64,000 nt of DNA from Fundidesulfovibrio agrisoli (GTDB lineage Bacteria; Desulfobacterota; Desulfovibrionia; Desulfovibrionales; Desulfovibrionaceae): positions 62,001 through 126,000 of the forward strand of contig NZ_JAKZKX010000006.1 of assembly GCF_022808715.1 (NCBI RefSeq), written 5' to 3'. A model generated the notes under the pieces. The model was not told the origin of the DNA. It worked only from the letters and a program-made list of their open reading frames with translations, and searched no databases. A program made the position numbers and the translations under genes. Within the stretch, counting starts at the first letter, position 1, and the number at the start of each line of letters is the position of its first letter. Of this stretch, positions 7,048 to 14,088 are shown in pieces.

Positions 7048-9262
7048 ATTTTTTACCTTTAGGAAGATCTACGAACTCTTGGAACTTGTCGACTTCGGCC
7101 GCGAAGTCGTTCAGGTCCATCGCAAGGGGCTTGACACGGAGCCCTGTAAGCAATTCACTGTCCAGGCCGTCCCGGTGCCTGCAGCCGATGCTGAGCCGCT
7201 CCTTATTGCCGTCTCCCTCTCCAACCCACACGTTACGATGAATTCCCAGTATTCCGTCCATGTCATCCAACGGGTAACCAAGAAAACACTTGACTCTATC
7301 TACGTTGTCGAGCTGCTGTTTCAGCCACCGGGGCTCACCAAGGTCCGAATCGGACAGCTCCTGTACAAAGTCAAGACTTGAAAGCAGTAAACGGTTCTCA
7401 GCACTCGACTTCAATGCGGTTGGGGTATCCGGGGCGCCGATGTCGTAGATGTCGTTGGCCCTTGAATTGTGGAATGGCGACCCTCTGTACTTCACGATCA
7501 AAGGGCCACTTAATGCTTTGTAGATTTCTGATTCGACTGTATTGGATAGTGGGAATAAATAGTATCTGTCGCTGTTTTCTTTGTGCACTCGCAAGAACCA
7601 ATATGTTTTGGTGTCGTTTACTGCCTGCACAGGGTAAAGGACAGAGTACGTAACGTGCTGCAAGCATTTTTCTAGCTCTTCATCGATATTCATTGAGACA
7701 ACAATCGGGTATGGTTTCTGCGCAGCACTAACCGATTCTTCGTAAGCTGGTCGGTCGCCAGCCGATTCTTCGTAAGCTGGTCCGTCGTCGTCAACTCGAA
7801 GTGTCTCCGCGCATAGTAAATATGAATTCCAAAGAAGCTTTGCCATGGCACGGTAGAATTGCGTCGGCCCAGAGCTCATTTTGCGGTACAGTTTGCGGTG
7901 CATATGCTGCGTACATTGTGCGATTGTTAGATTTAAATCTTTTATTTGACTCTCTTTGCCGTTGCACTCCGCAGTTTGGATGGCAGCGGTGGTTCCAAAC
8001 GGTATCCGCACAAAGTGTTTCGTGGTTTGGCATAGGGCCAAACAGAAGTCGATCTCGTCCGGCTTCGGGAATATCGGCAGGTCGAACCGCATCAAGTGCC
8101 ACAGCAAATCGCTAAGCCAATCTAGCTGCGACAGAGAGAGGTGTACCTCGTGCATGTTTACATCCGTCTCCTTACCCTTGAAGACAGCGTTCAGAAACAA
8201 TTCCAGCTTGGCCTCAATATGGCGTGGCCCCATACACCCTTTGCTGTGATCATGGTAAGAACAGAAGCTATTTGTTTTGCCGCAGCTTGCCGCAAACGCC
8301 TTGGCCGACTGCAAAGCAGTCCGCAGTGACTTAATGTCCGGATCATCCGCCTCCGTTATGACGACCCGGTAGGCCTTGGCGTCGATGATCCCCTTGCAGC
8401 GGTTGAGCGATTTGCCTAGGAGTCGCGAGGCGGCGGCCCCGGCCAATGCGACGGCGACACGAAGTTCAAAGAGATCCCCTGCCGCCTCTTCTTCCGATAC
8501 AGCACCGCCATGAAGATCTGTCTGGTCGCCGAGGTCTGGGGTGTGCGATCTGACGACGGCTTTCAGATATTCCCTGTTGGCCTCTTGGTTCTCTGGGTTG
8601 ACCTCCTCAAGCCGTTCTCGGATGATATCCAGTCGAGCCCCGAGGGTCTTAAGGTGGGGCTCCCATTCGTCGCGCAGACCGTAGCAATCCGGGCCGATGT
8701 AAGGAACGAAGAGCCCTTTGGCTATAGCTTCCTCATATTCAAAAAGAGGACCGTCATTCGCGCTCCTTCGCTTGATTCCGAAATGCTCCAGGATCACCAG
8801 AGCCATTGTTTCGTATGTGAGAGGCTCTTGAACGACTTTGTACTGCGGCGACTTAGCGGCGCCAAGCGAGTACAATTGCCTCTTCTCTTTTCCTAAAATC
8901 TTCCGGAGAAGTCCTCTGCAGCCTCCCTTTTCCTCTGGTAAGTCACAGCTTTCCACCAGCAATGGAAAGATTTCACGATCTTTGTCGTCATTTATATATA
9001 TGTGTTGCAACTCTTCAAATATAGGGCCGCTATCTAAAAATCTTTTTGTGATAAGTAAAACATGTGCTTTAGCTTTTTCAATGCCTTCTTTTATTTCTGT
9101 GTCATATCTGCTTTTCGAAAATGTCAAAGAAGAAATCACTTCAACGTCTACTGATGCATTTTTTTTCAGTTCATACTCTAAGCCTCTTACATGCTTTTTC
9201 TGCTCGTCATCATGGCACCAGCTGATCCACACCGAAAGTTTATCCTTAGATTTCTCTTCCAT
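7040..9262 (-). CDS. TIR domain plus SIR2-like domain protein (candidate immune effector)
   Basis: A 740-residue protein. Residues 9-105 form a TIR domain: VWISWCHDDE (strand A), SRYDTEIKEGIEKAKAHVLLIT, and FLDSGPIFEELQHI, where E83/E84 sits at the NADase glutamate position. Residues about 178-680 look SIR2-like: a degenerate nucleotide loop LFVPYIGPDCYG (184-195), PLIVKYRGSPFHN (587-599) where active sirtuins have a HG motif, and FLGYPLDDMDGIL (660-672), matching the F-x-G-Y-S-x-x-D strand. The linker holds a 10-residue duplication (PAYEES at 495-500 and 505-510). TIR and SIR2 domains both bind or cleave NAD+; the SIR2 part lacks canonical catalytic residues, so the TIR is the likelier effector. 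It starts 15 bases after the carbamoyltransferase gene and overlaps the nSTAND gene. The 5' end is AT-rich. Confidence 0.75.
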   Translation of the reverse strand: MEEKSKDKLSVWISWCHDDEQKKHVRGLEYELKKNASVDVEVISSLTFSKSRYDTEIKEGIEKAKAHVLLITKRFLDSGPIFEELQHIYINDDKDREIFPLLVESCDLPEEKGGCRGLLRKILGKEKRQLYSLGAAKSPQYKVVQEPLTYETMALVILEHFGIKRRSANDGPLFEYEEAIAKGLFVPYIGPDCYGLRDEWEPHLKTLGARLDIIRERLEEVNPENQEANREYLKAVVRSHTPDLGDQTDLHGGAVSEEEAAGDLFELRVAVALAGAAASRLLGKSLNRCKGIIDAKAYRVVITEADDPDIKSLRTALQSAKAFAASCGKTNSFCSYHDHSKGCMGPRHIEAKLELFLNAVFKGKETDVNMHEVHLSLSQLDWLSDLLWHLMRFDLPIFPKPDEIDFCLALCQTTKHFVRIPFGTTAAIQTAECNGKESQIKDLNLTIAQCTQHMHRKLYRKMSSGPTQFYRAMAKLLWNSYLLCAETLRVDDDGPAYEESAGDRPAYEESVSAAQKPYPIVVSMNIDEELEKCLQHVTYSVLYPVQAVNDTKTYWFLRVHKENSDRYYLFPLSNTVESEIYKALSGPLIVKYRGSPFHNSRANDIYDIGAPDTPTALKSSAENRLLLSSLDFVQELSDSDLGEPRWLKQQLDNVDRVKCFLGYPLDDMDGILGIHRNVWVGEGDGNKERLSIGCRHRDGLDSELLTGLRVKPLAMDLNDFAAEVDKFQEFVDLPKGKKYA
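7732..7787 (-). repeat. Two-copy 30-base in-frame tandem duplication
   Basis: CCGATTCTTCGTAAGCTGGT occurs at 7732-7751 and again at 7762-7781 with a period of 30 bases (10 codons) inside the TIR/SIR2 gene. The copies encode PAYEES-type units in the acidic linker before the C-terminal part of the SIR2-like domain. Near identity at DNA level points to a recent duplication. Confidence 0.85.
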
Positions 9263-9277
9263 GGATGCTCTATGACC

Positions 9278-10198
9278 TCACTGTTTGCAACGACCATATT
9301 GGAACAAAAGAGCCGCCATCCGCGCCCACAGAGCGTTGTCGCTCTGTTCGAAGTATGTGGCGTGGCGGGACTGGTCCACGTCTACGGCGATCTCGTCAAT
9401 TCTGGGAAGCGGGCACATGATGATGCCGTGCGACGGCAGGGCCTCGAGGGTCTCCCGGTACACGGTGAAGCGCTTCCGGAGCTCCAGCGAGAAGCAGGGC
9501 TCGCTTTCCGGATTCGGCATGCCCGCGACATAGAGCACGTCCAAATCTGCTGCAATAAGTTCAGGATAGACGGACACGGAAGATTTGGCAACATGCAATA
9601 ACGCTTCGCCTGTTGCCTCGCGCCCGGGTGGAGCCATGAGCCGCAGCTCCGCCGGTGGCCAGTGGCGCATCGTTTGAAGCAGCGAGCGTGCGGCCCTCGA
9701 CGTGCACAGGTCGCCGACGAGGCCTATTCGCAGGCCCTCCAGCCGTCCAAAGCGGTTCTTGATGTGGAAGAGGTCAAGCAGGGCCTGCGTCGGGTGGTGT
9801 TCGCACCCGCAACCCGCGTTGATGACAGGCGCCACTGACGCGCGCATCGCCGCGTGGAGGGCCGGGGTCTCCGCATGGCGCATGACGATCATGTCGCAGT
9901 AGCCGGAAACGGCCCGGATGGTGTCCTCCAGAGACTCGGGGCTCGGAGCGCGCTGCACTTCACGCGCTTCGGTCACAATGACCGTGGACCCGCCCAGCCG
10001 TTTCACGGCCGCGTCAAAACCGACGCGGGTTCTGGTGGACTCCTGGAAGAAACAGAGCCCGACAACCTTTCCCGCCATTTCCGTTCCCATTGGGCCAACG
10101 GAGCATAGCCGGGCGGCCCGGTCCAGCATGTCCTCAATCTCTTCCTTCCGCAGGTCCGCGATGGAGAAGAAGTGCCGGAGCATGCTGGATGCGCTCAT
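9278..10198 (-). CDS. Aspartate-carbamoyltransferase-like enzyme with altered acceptor site
   Basis: A 306-residue protein of the aspartate/ornithine carbamoyltransferase fold. Carbamoyl-phosphate residues are kept: STRTR (54-58), R107 in IVMRH, HPTQ (135-138) and PLPR near the C-terminus. Acceptor-side residues known from E. coli PyrB are not: the mobile loop carrying Ser80/Lys84 reads REVQRAPSPESLEDT, and the strand carrying Arg229/Gln231 (RVQKER) reads AGMPNPE. HPLPR is CPLPR. It therefore probably carbamoylates something other than aspartate, or only binds carbamoyl phosphate. The start at 10198 is chosen because its ATGA overlaps the stop of the upstream radical SAM gene and the family begins there; a longer reading gives low-complexity sequence. 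The TIR/SIR2 gene follows after 15 bases. Confidence 0.8.
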   Translation of the reverse strand: MSASSMLRHFFSIADLRKEEIEDMLDRAARLCSVGPMGTEMAGKVVGLCFFQESTRTRVGFDAAVKRLGGSTVIVTEAREVQRAPSPESLEDTIRAVSGYCDMIVMRHAETPALHAAMRASVAPVINAGCGCEHHPTQALLDLFHIKNRFGRLEGLRIGLVGDLCTSRAARSLLQTMRHWPPAELRLMAPPGREATGEALLHVAKSSVSVYPELIAADLDVLYVAGMPNPESEPCFSLELRKRFTVYRETLEALPSHGIIMCPLPRIDEIAVDVDQSRHATYFEQSDNALWARMAALLFQYGRCKQ

Positions 10199-11280
10199 GC
10201 CGTGGCGTCCTGCTGGGGAAAGGTCAGCGTGTTGTGCTGGCAGGGGGCGCATTGCGGGCCAAGCCGCACGCCGCGCGCCTCGCAGATATCGGTGGCGCGC
10301 AGGAACAGTTCCTCGAAGAACTCGGCGCTGGGCGGATGCAGGTCCTGCAGGGGCGTGCCCGGAGCGGGTCGGAAAGGGCTGAGCACAGGGGTGCATCCCC
10401 GTTCGGCCAGGGCCTGCACGCCGGCCAGGGTGCTCTCCATGGGCTCCAGCCCCACCATCAGCATGGATCGGACCTCCGCCCCGAAGAGCTCAACCCCCTT
10501 CCCGATGGAAGATAGCCACGCCTTCATCGGGATGGCGTGCTTTTCCGGCACGATCTTCCTGCGCAAACCATCATCGAAGAGTTCCAGATTGATGGAGAGC
10601 CCGTGGAGGCCTTGGGCGCGCAGCGCGCGCAGGTCGAGGACTCCCTCCAGGGGGAGCATCATGATATCCACGGGGACGCCGGGAAAGGCCGCCAGCACCT
10701 GCTCGTATACGTCGCGCAGATAGCCGAAGTCCGTGTCCTTGGGCGTTCCGCCGGAAATCAGCACGTGTCTGGCCGGCAGCAGGGGGTCTTCCAGGGCGAC
10801 ACGGATCGTCTCGATGAGCAAGCCCGCATCCTTGAGGCGATACTCGTAGCGGCGTGGCAGGTCGCAGAAGGTGCACCTGTTCGCGCAGCCGGAAATGGGC
10901 GAGATGCGCACCCGGTCCGTGTGGGTCAATCCATAGTGGTTGTAGGGCTCCCCGGCGGAGTTGTTCCGCGAGCCGTAGGCCGGTACGGGTATGGGTTCGG
11001 CGGGCCACTCATGTTGCGGCGACCGCAGCACGAAGGCCTCCCCCGTCCAGTCCAGCAGGTGCGGCGAGGCGTTCACAAAATTCGGGTTGTGGTCGGCTAT
11101 GGGGGCGTTGACGTAGATGTCGCCCGGAAGGCGGATCGGGATTCCCGAAGTGCTGGCGTAGTCCGCCAGCGTCAGGACCCCTCCGGGGGCCTGGGAGAGC
11201 AATTCGGTCCGGGCCGCAGCCGAGATGGCCATGCCTTGCGCAAGCAACTGAAACTTGATGCGATGCAGCATTGTGAGCAT
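10195..11280 (-). CDS. Radical SAM protein with C-terminal CXXC motif
   Basis: A 361-residue radical SAM protein. The 4Fe-4S/SAM motif is CANRCTFC (C132, C136, C139; canonical CX3CX2C) after VRISPISG. LISGGTP (174-180) is the GGE-like SAM-binding motif, and GLSINLELFDD and MLMVGLEP are barrel strands. The C-terminus has GPQCAPCQHNTLTFP (C344, C347), a tail seen in some BioB/HydG-like enzymes. The N-terminal 120 residues hold an uncharacterised domain. It is the first gene of a four-gene minus-strand operon and overlaps the carbamoyltransferase start by 4 bases (ATGA). TTGACA at 11316-11311 lies only 31 bases before the ATG, and no ribosome binding site is visible, so the mRNA may be nearly leaderless. 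The substrate is unknown. Confidence 0.8.
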   Translation of the reverse strand: MLTMLHRIKFQLLAQGMAISAAARTELLSQAPGGVLTLADYASTSGIPIRLPGDIYVNAPIADHNPNFVNASPHLLDWTGEAFVLRSPQHEWPAEPIPVPAYGSRNNSAGEPYNHYGLTHTDRVRISPISGCANRCTFCDLPRRYEYRLKDAGLLIETIRVALEDPLLPARHVLISGGTPKDTDFGYLRDVYEQVLAAFPGVPVDIMMLPLEGVLDLRALRAQGLHGLSINLELFDDGLRRKIVPEKHAIPMKAWLSSIGKGVELFGAEVRSMLMVGLEPMESTLAGVQALAERGCTPVLSPFRPAPGTPLQDLHPPSAEFFEELFLRATDICEARGVRLGPQCAPCQHNTLTFPQQDATA

Positions 11281-11624
11281 TGGTGGTACATGAGGTCGAT
11301 CACGTAGTCATGTCAAGCCCAATGAAGTCTCCCGCACGCTTTTCCTCCATTAATTTCGAGCACACAGGATAGTAGAATGGCCTTCGGCGATGCCAGCTTG
11401 AGTTCCTTGTTGTCCCTGGCCGGAGTCATGATTTGTCCGTTGCGAGCATGATGTTGTATTGGGACATAGGACGGGCACAGACGACGGAGTACATCCCCAC
11501 GACAGTCTGAGGTAGTCGTTCATAATTCTGGTCTGGGCGTCTGAAGCTTTTGTCCCCCCCCCCGGATTCATGGGCGGCTGCTCCAAGTGGGTTCTCGTGG
11601 CCTCTTCCGAAGAGGAGATCGGCC
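11281..11624. other. Gene-free stretch upstream of radical SAM operon
   Basis: I see no coding frame with family resemblance here. The only site of note is TTGACA (minus strand, 11316-11311), a possible -35 element for the operon starting at 11280. A C-rich run lies near 11554-11563. The stretch is probably decayed mobile-element DNA, since IS and integrase remnants follow directly. Confidence 0.4.
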
Positions 11625-11862
11625 ATGAAACGGCGGGCGTGGCCTTGGGGAGGAAGGCTCTCATCGTCCTTTAAGGTCTTCGAGGGCTGCCAATCGCGAG
11701 CACGGCATTTCCCAGGGGCCGTTTTGCTCGCGGTGTGACCGTTTACCCGAGAATGCCAACCGTGTGCTCGAGACTGCTATCGTGGACAAACACACGCAAC
11801 GGCATAAGTCTGACAATGCTGCGCTCAAAGGCGTTGTCGGCGAGTTGACCATGGACTTATAA
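11625..11862 (+). pseudogene. IS OrfA-type transposase remnant
   Basis: Starting MKRR at 11625, pieces of an OrfA-like helix-turn-helix transposase appear in different frames. KALIVL, an in-frame TAA, then GLRGLPIA occupy one frame. After a shift, REHGISQGPF, ENANRVLETA and NAALKGVVGELTMDL run to a TAA at 11860-11862. REHGISQ is the recognition helix and the LKG-VGELT block is the C-terminal leucine-zipper-like part of such proteins. At least one nonsense and one frameshift change are visible, so it is dead. The exact IS family (IS3-like is likeliest) was not confirmed. Confidence 0.55.
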
Positions 11863-11938
11863 GAATGAATTATTGCGCTAAGAACCTGAAAGACGAAGGG
11901 TGGTGATGCGATAGTCTTGTCCAAATGTCCAAGACTGT

Positions 11939-12266
11939 TTGGAAAATGCCAATGAAAGTGTGTGTAAGTTGTCCAGAAAGAATGCAGTTTGCGCTTTGGC
12001 ACTAGTGCTGCTCTGCAATTGTGAGGGGCTACGTCTTGGGCATTGCAACGTCCGTAAGTTGTTCATGGGGCGCTATTCAGAGGTGTATGATGTAGTGTTT
12101 CATATTTTATGGCATTATTCTCTCTGCCGCACAGTGTCTCAGCCACCGGAGGGGGGCCTTGAGCGTGATTCAGGTGCTGTTAGGCCGCGCGAAGTTGACC
12201 ACTACGCGGACCTACCTTCATGATTCCTCAGAATCATTGTGCGATGCGAGGAAGCTCTTGGGGGGG
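11939..12266 (+). pseudogene. Tyrosine recombinase (integrase) remnant next to tRNA-Thr
   Basis: Fragments of a phage-type integrase catalytic domain are visible in order. LLCNCEGLRLGHCNVRKL (12005-12058) matches the box I region T-G-x-R-x-G-E, with its Arg kept. VFHILWHYS (12095-12121) matches H-x-L-R-H with Arg changed to Trp. After a frameshift near 12156, LSVIQVLLGRAKLTTTRTYL matches Q-x-L-L-G-H-x-x-x-x-T-x-x-Y, with His changed to Arg and the nucleophile Tyr kept. Boxes I and II are only about 25 residues apart where roughly 100 are normal, so there is also an internal deletion. The remnant ends about 60 bases from the 3' end of tRNA-Thr, the usual place for an island integrase. Confidence 0.65.
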
Positions 12267-12293
12267 AGGCTAAAAGCCCCACATAAAGGCAAA

Positions 12294-12320
12294 GGGGTTA
12301 CGACATGCAATCGTAACCCC
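12294..12320. terminator. Hairpin downstream of tRNA-Thr
   Basis: A perfect 10-base stem, GGGGTTACGA / TCGTAACCCC, with a 7-base loop lies 9 bases past the tRNA 3' end. Read on the minus strand it is followed by CTTTGCCTTTATG, a weak U-tract, so it can serve as the tRNA terminator. Confidence 0.55.
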
Positions 12321-12329
12321 CTGAATTCC

Positions 12330-12405
12330 TGGAGCCAGCGAGGGGACTCGAACCCCTGACCTGCTGATTACGAATCAGCTGCTCTACCAACTGAGCTACG
12401 CTGGC
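12330..12405 (-). tRNA. tRNA-Thr (CGU)
   Basis: A 76-base cloverleaf on the minus strand. The acceptor stem pairs GCCAGCG with CGCTGGC, followed by T and an encoded CCA. The D arm is AGCTCAGTTGGTAGAGC and the T arm GGTTCGAGTCCC. The anticodon stem-loop is CTGA-TTCGTAA-TCAG, so the anticodon is CGT, reading the Thr codon ACG. Its 3' end faces the island with the decayed integrase, making it the probable attachment site. Confidence 0.95.
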
Positions 12406-12527
12406 GATTTGGCAGGGAGCCTTGATACACGTGGGCTAGGGGCCGGTCAAGGGGTTCCCTCGGGCTGGTTAGGGCTGCCCAATAAAGGTCAAGACGGAAA
12501 GCACTGCGCATAGCGTTCGCAAACCGT

Positions 12528-12552
12528 AAAAGGCCGCCTCCGCTGGCGGCCT
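12528..12552 (-). terminator. Terminator downstream of DUF945 gene
   Basis: Stem AGGCCGCC / GGCGGCCT (12531-12538 and 12545-12552) with a 6-base loop. On the minus strand it is followed by TTTT. A second GC-rich hairpin, GCGGGCCCCGGG / CCCGGGGCCCGC (12643-12674), lies between it and the gene, with its T-rich side on the plus strand. Confidence 0.6.
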
Positions 12553-12686
12553 CGATTCGCCGAATGATGAGAAGCGCTCGCTGCGACACATCCGCCGCCG
12601 CTCCTCCCGCCCCTGTGCGCGGGCCAATCCAGGGCGGGGAGTGCGGGCCCCGGGTGGCAATCCCCGGGGCCCGCGTCTTTTCTAGC

Positions 12687-14015
12687 CTATTGCACCAGTT
12701 TGCCGTTCACCATCAGAGCCTTGCCGTCCCAGACGGCGCTGGCTTTGATGCTCGAACCGTCGCGGGTGAGGAAGCCCTTCTCCGTGAGCTGCTGCAGGGC
12801 GGTCTGCAACTGCTGCTGCTGGACCTGGCTCTCCTTTTCCTCCGGGCTGGAGAACGTGTCCACCAGGATGACCAGCCCCTGCTCCTGGGCGGAGAGGTCG
12901 GCCTTGGCCCGGAGCTGGGCCAGCGCCTCCTGCGGGGTGGGCGGCACGCTCTTGAGCTCAGGAGCGCTCGCTTCGCCCTTGAAGGCGATCTCATTCGGGG
13001 TGCCGGCCAGGGCCTTCATCTCGATTTCGACGCGGGGGCTCCTGGCAAGCAGCAGGTCGTAGGTCTTGCGCACCTCGTCCACGTAGGGCCTCACGGCGTC
13101 GCCTCCGCCGCCGTATTCCCGCTGCAGCAGGCCGTAGAGCTGCGAGAATCCGTCCAGATCCAGGTTGTAGAGCGTGGTGGAGAAGAACAAGGGCAGCGGC
13201 GCGGAATTATTGACGCTCGTCACGCCGCTCAGGGAAAAGCTCGCATCGATCGTCGGGCCATGGAGAACCGTTTTGCCGGGGACGGCGAGGTTCTCCAGGG
13301 TGAAGGACCTGGGGGGCGTGGTGTCCTTGGTGCTCAGGGCCAGGCCAGCCAGCTTCAGGGTGCTTTCCCCGTGCCAGACGTAGGGGCGCAGCTTGACGGC
13401 GTCAGACCGGATGGTCAGCCCCTTGAGCAGGAAGGTGTAGCTGTCGTCCTGCAGGCTTATCAGGGGGATGTCCGCCTTGGTGGTGTGACTGCTGAAGCAG
13501 GTATCCGTCAGAACGGAGACTTTCGCGCCCTGGAACTCCTGGCGCTGCGGGGTGTCCCGGAAGAGGGGGGGCACGGTCAGCAGGATGTCCAGACTGCCGC
13601 CGAAACCGGCCTCGGCCCGGAGTTTGGTGTTGAGGAGTTCGGGAACCTGCTCCAGGGCGGCGCGGGCGGCTTCAGGCGTGTTCTTCGCCAGGGAGAACCG
13701 GGTGTTGACCACCGCGGCGCAGGGCGAGAACGATCCGGCCGCGAAGGGGATGGGGCCGTGGGCCACGTCGAAGGTGACGGTCAGGGCCGGGGCTTCCGGT
13801 CCGTTGGGCTGTGTCGAGAAGCCCAGGTTGTAGGTGTAGCTGCTGCTGAAGATGCCGATGCTGCTCCCCTTCGGGCTGAAGCGGAGTGTGGGCGATTCGG
13901 CGAAGGCTTGTTTAAGGGCCGCATCGATGGTCCCGCCGGCGTTGAATGCGACGAAGACGGTGACCGCCATGTAGGCGGTGGCTGCAAACAGCACGGCGAG
14001 GAAGGATTTCTTCAC
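12687..14015 (-). CDS. DUF945 (YdgA-like) exported protein
   Basis: A 442-residue protein starting at GTG 14015 behind CGGAG. An N-terminal hydrophobic segment (residues 5-25, LAVLFAATAYMAVTVFVAF) acts as a signal anchor. The body has the DUF945 pattern: repeated beta strands, GPTIDASFSLSGV and LYNLDLDGFSQLYGLL, and a C-terminal KGFLTRDGSSIKASAVWDGKALMVNGK, close to the YdgA ending. The function of the family is not settled; members are periplasmic and anchored in the inner membrane. It is the last gene before the tRNA, downstream of ribD by 73 bases, and may be co-transcribed with it. Confidence 0.8.
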   Translation of the reverse strand: MKKSFLAVLFAATAYMAVTVFVAFNAGGTIDAALKQAFAESPTLRFSPKGSSIGIFSSSYTYNLGFSTQPNGPEAPALTVTFDVAHGPIPFAAGSFSPCAAVVNTRFSLAKNTPEAARAALEQVPELLNTKLRAEAGFGGSLDILLTVPPLFRDTPQRQEFQGAKVSVLTDTCFSSHTTKADIPLISLQDDSYTFLLKGLTIRSDAVKLRPYVWHGESTLKLAGLALSTKDTTPPRSFTLENLAVPGKTVLHGPTIDASFSLSGVTSVNNSAPLPLFFSTTLYNLDLDGFSQLYGLLQREYGGGGDAVRPYVDEVRKTYDLLLARSPRVEIEMKALAGTPNEIAFKGEASAPELKSVPPTPQEALAQLRAKADLSAQEQGLVILVDTFSSPEEKESQVQQQQLQTALQQLTEKGFLTRDGSSIKASAVWDGKALMVNGKLVQ

Positions 14016-14088
14016 GGCGATCTCCGCTGAGGGTGCCTGAGGTTGTCGCCGGGCACATCGCCCGGCGGGCCAGCCAAACGGCCCGCGT

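Noticed and set aside
7732-7787. CRISPR-like direct repeat
   Set aside because: Only two copies, in frame, inside a coding region and without spacers. I found no CRISPR array anywhere in the window.
9278-10198. Ordinary pyrB
   Set aside because: Acceptor-site residues differ and no pyrimidine genes are adjacent, so I call it carbamoyltransferase-like and give no gene symbol.
12300-12405. Short coding frame reading WSQRGDSNP into the tRNA
   Set aside because: This is the translation of the reverse complement of a tRNA gene, a common false ORF.
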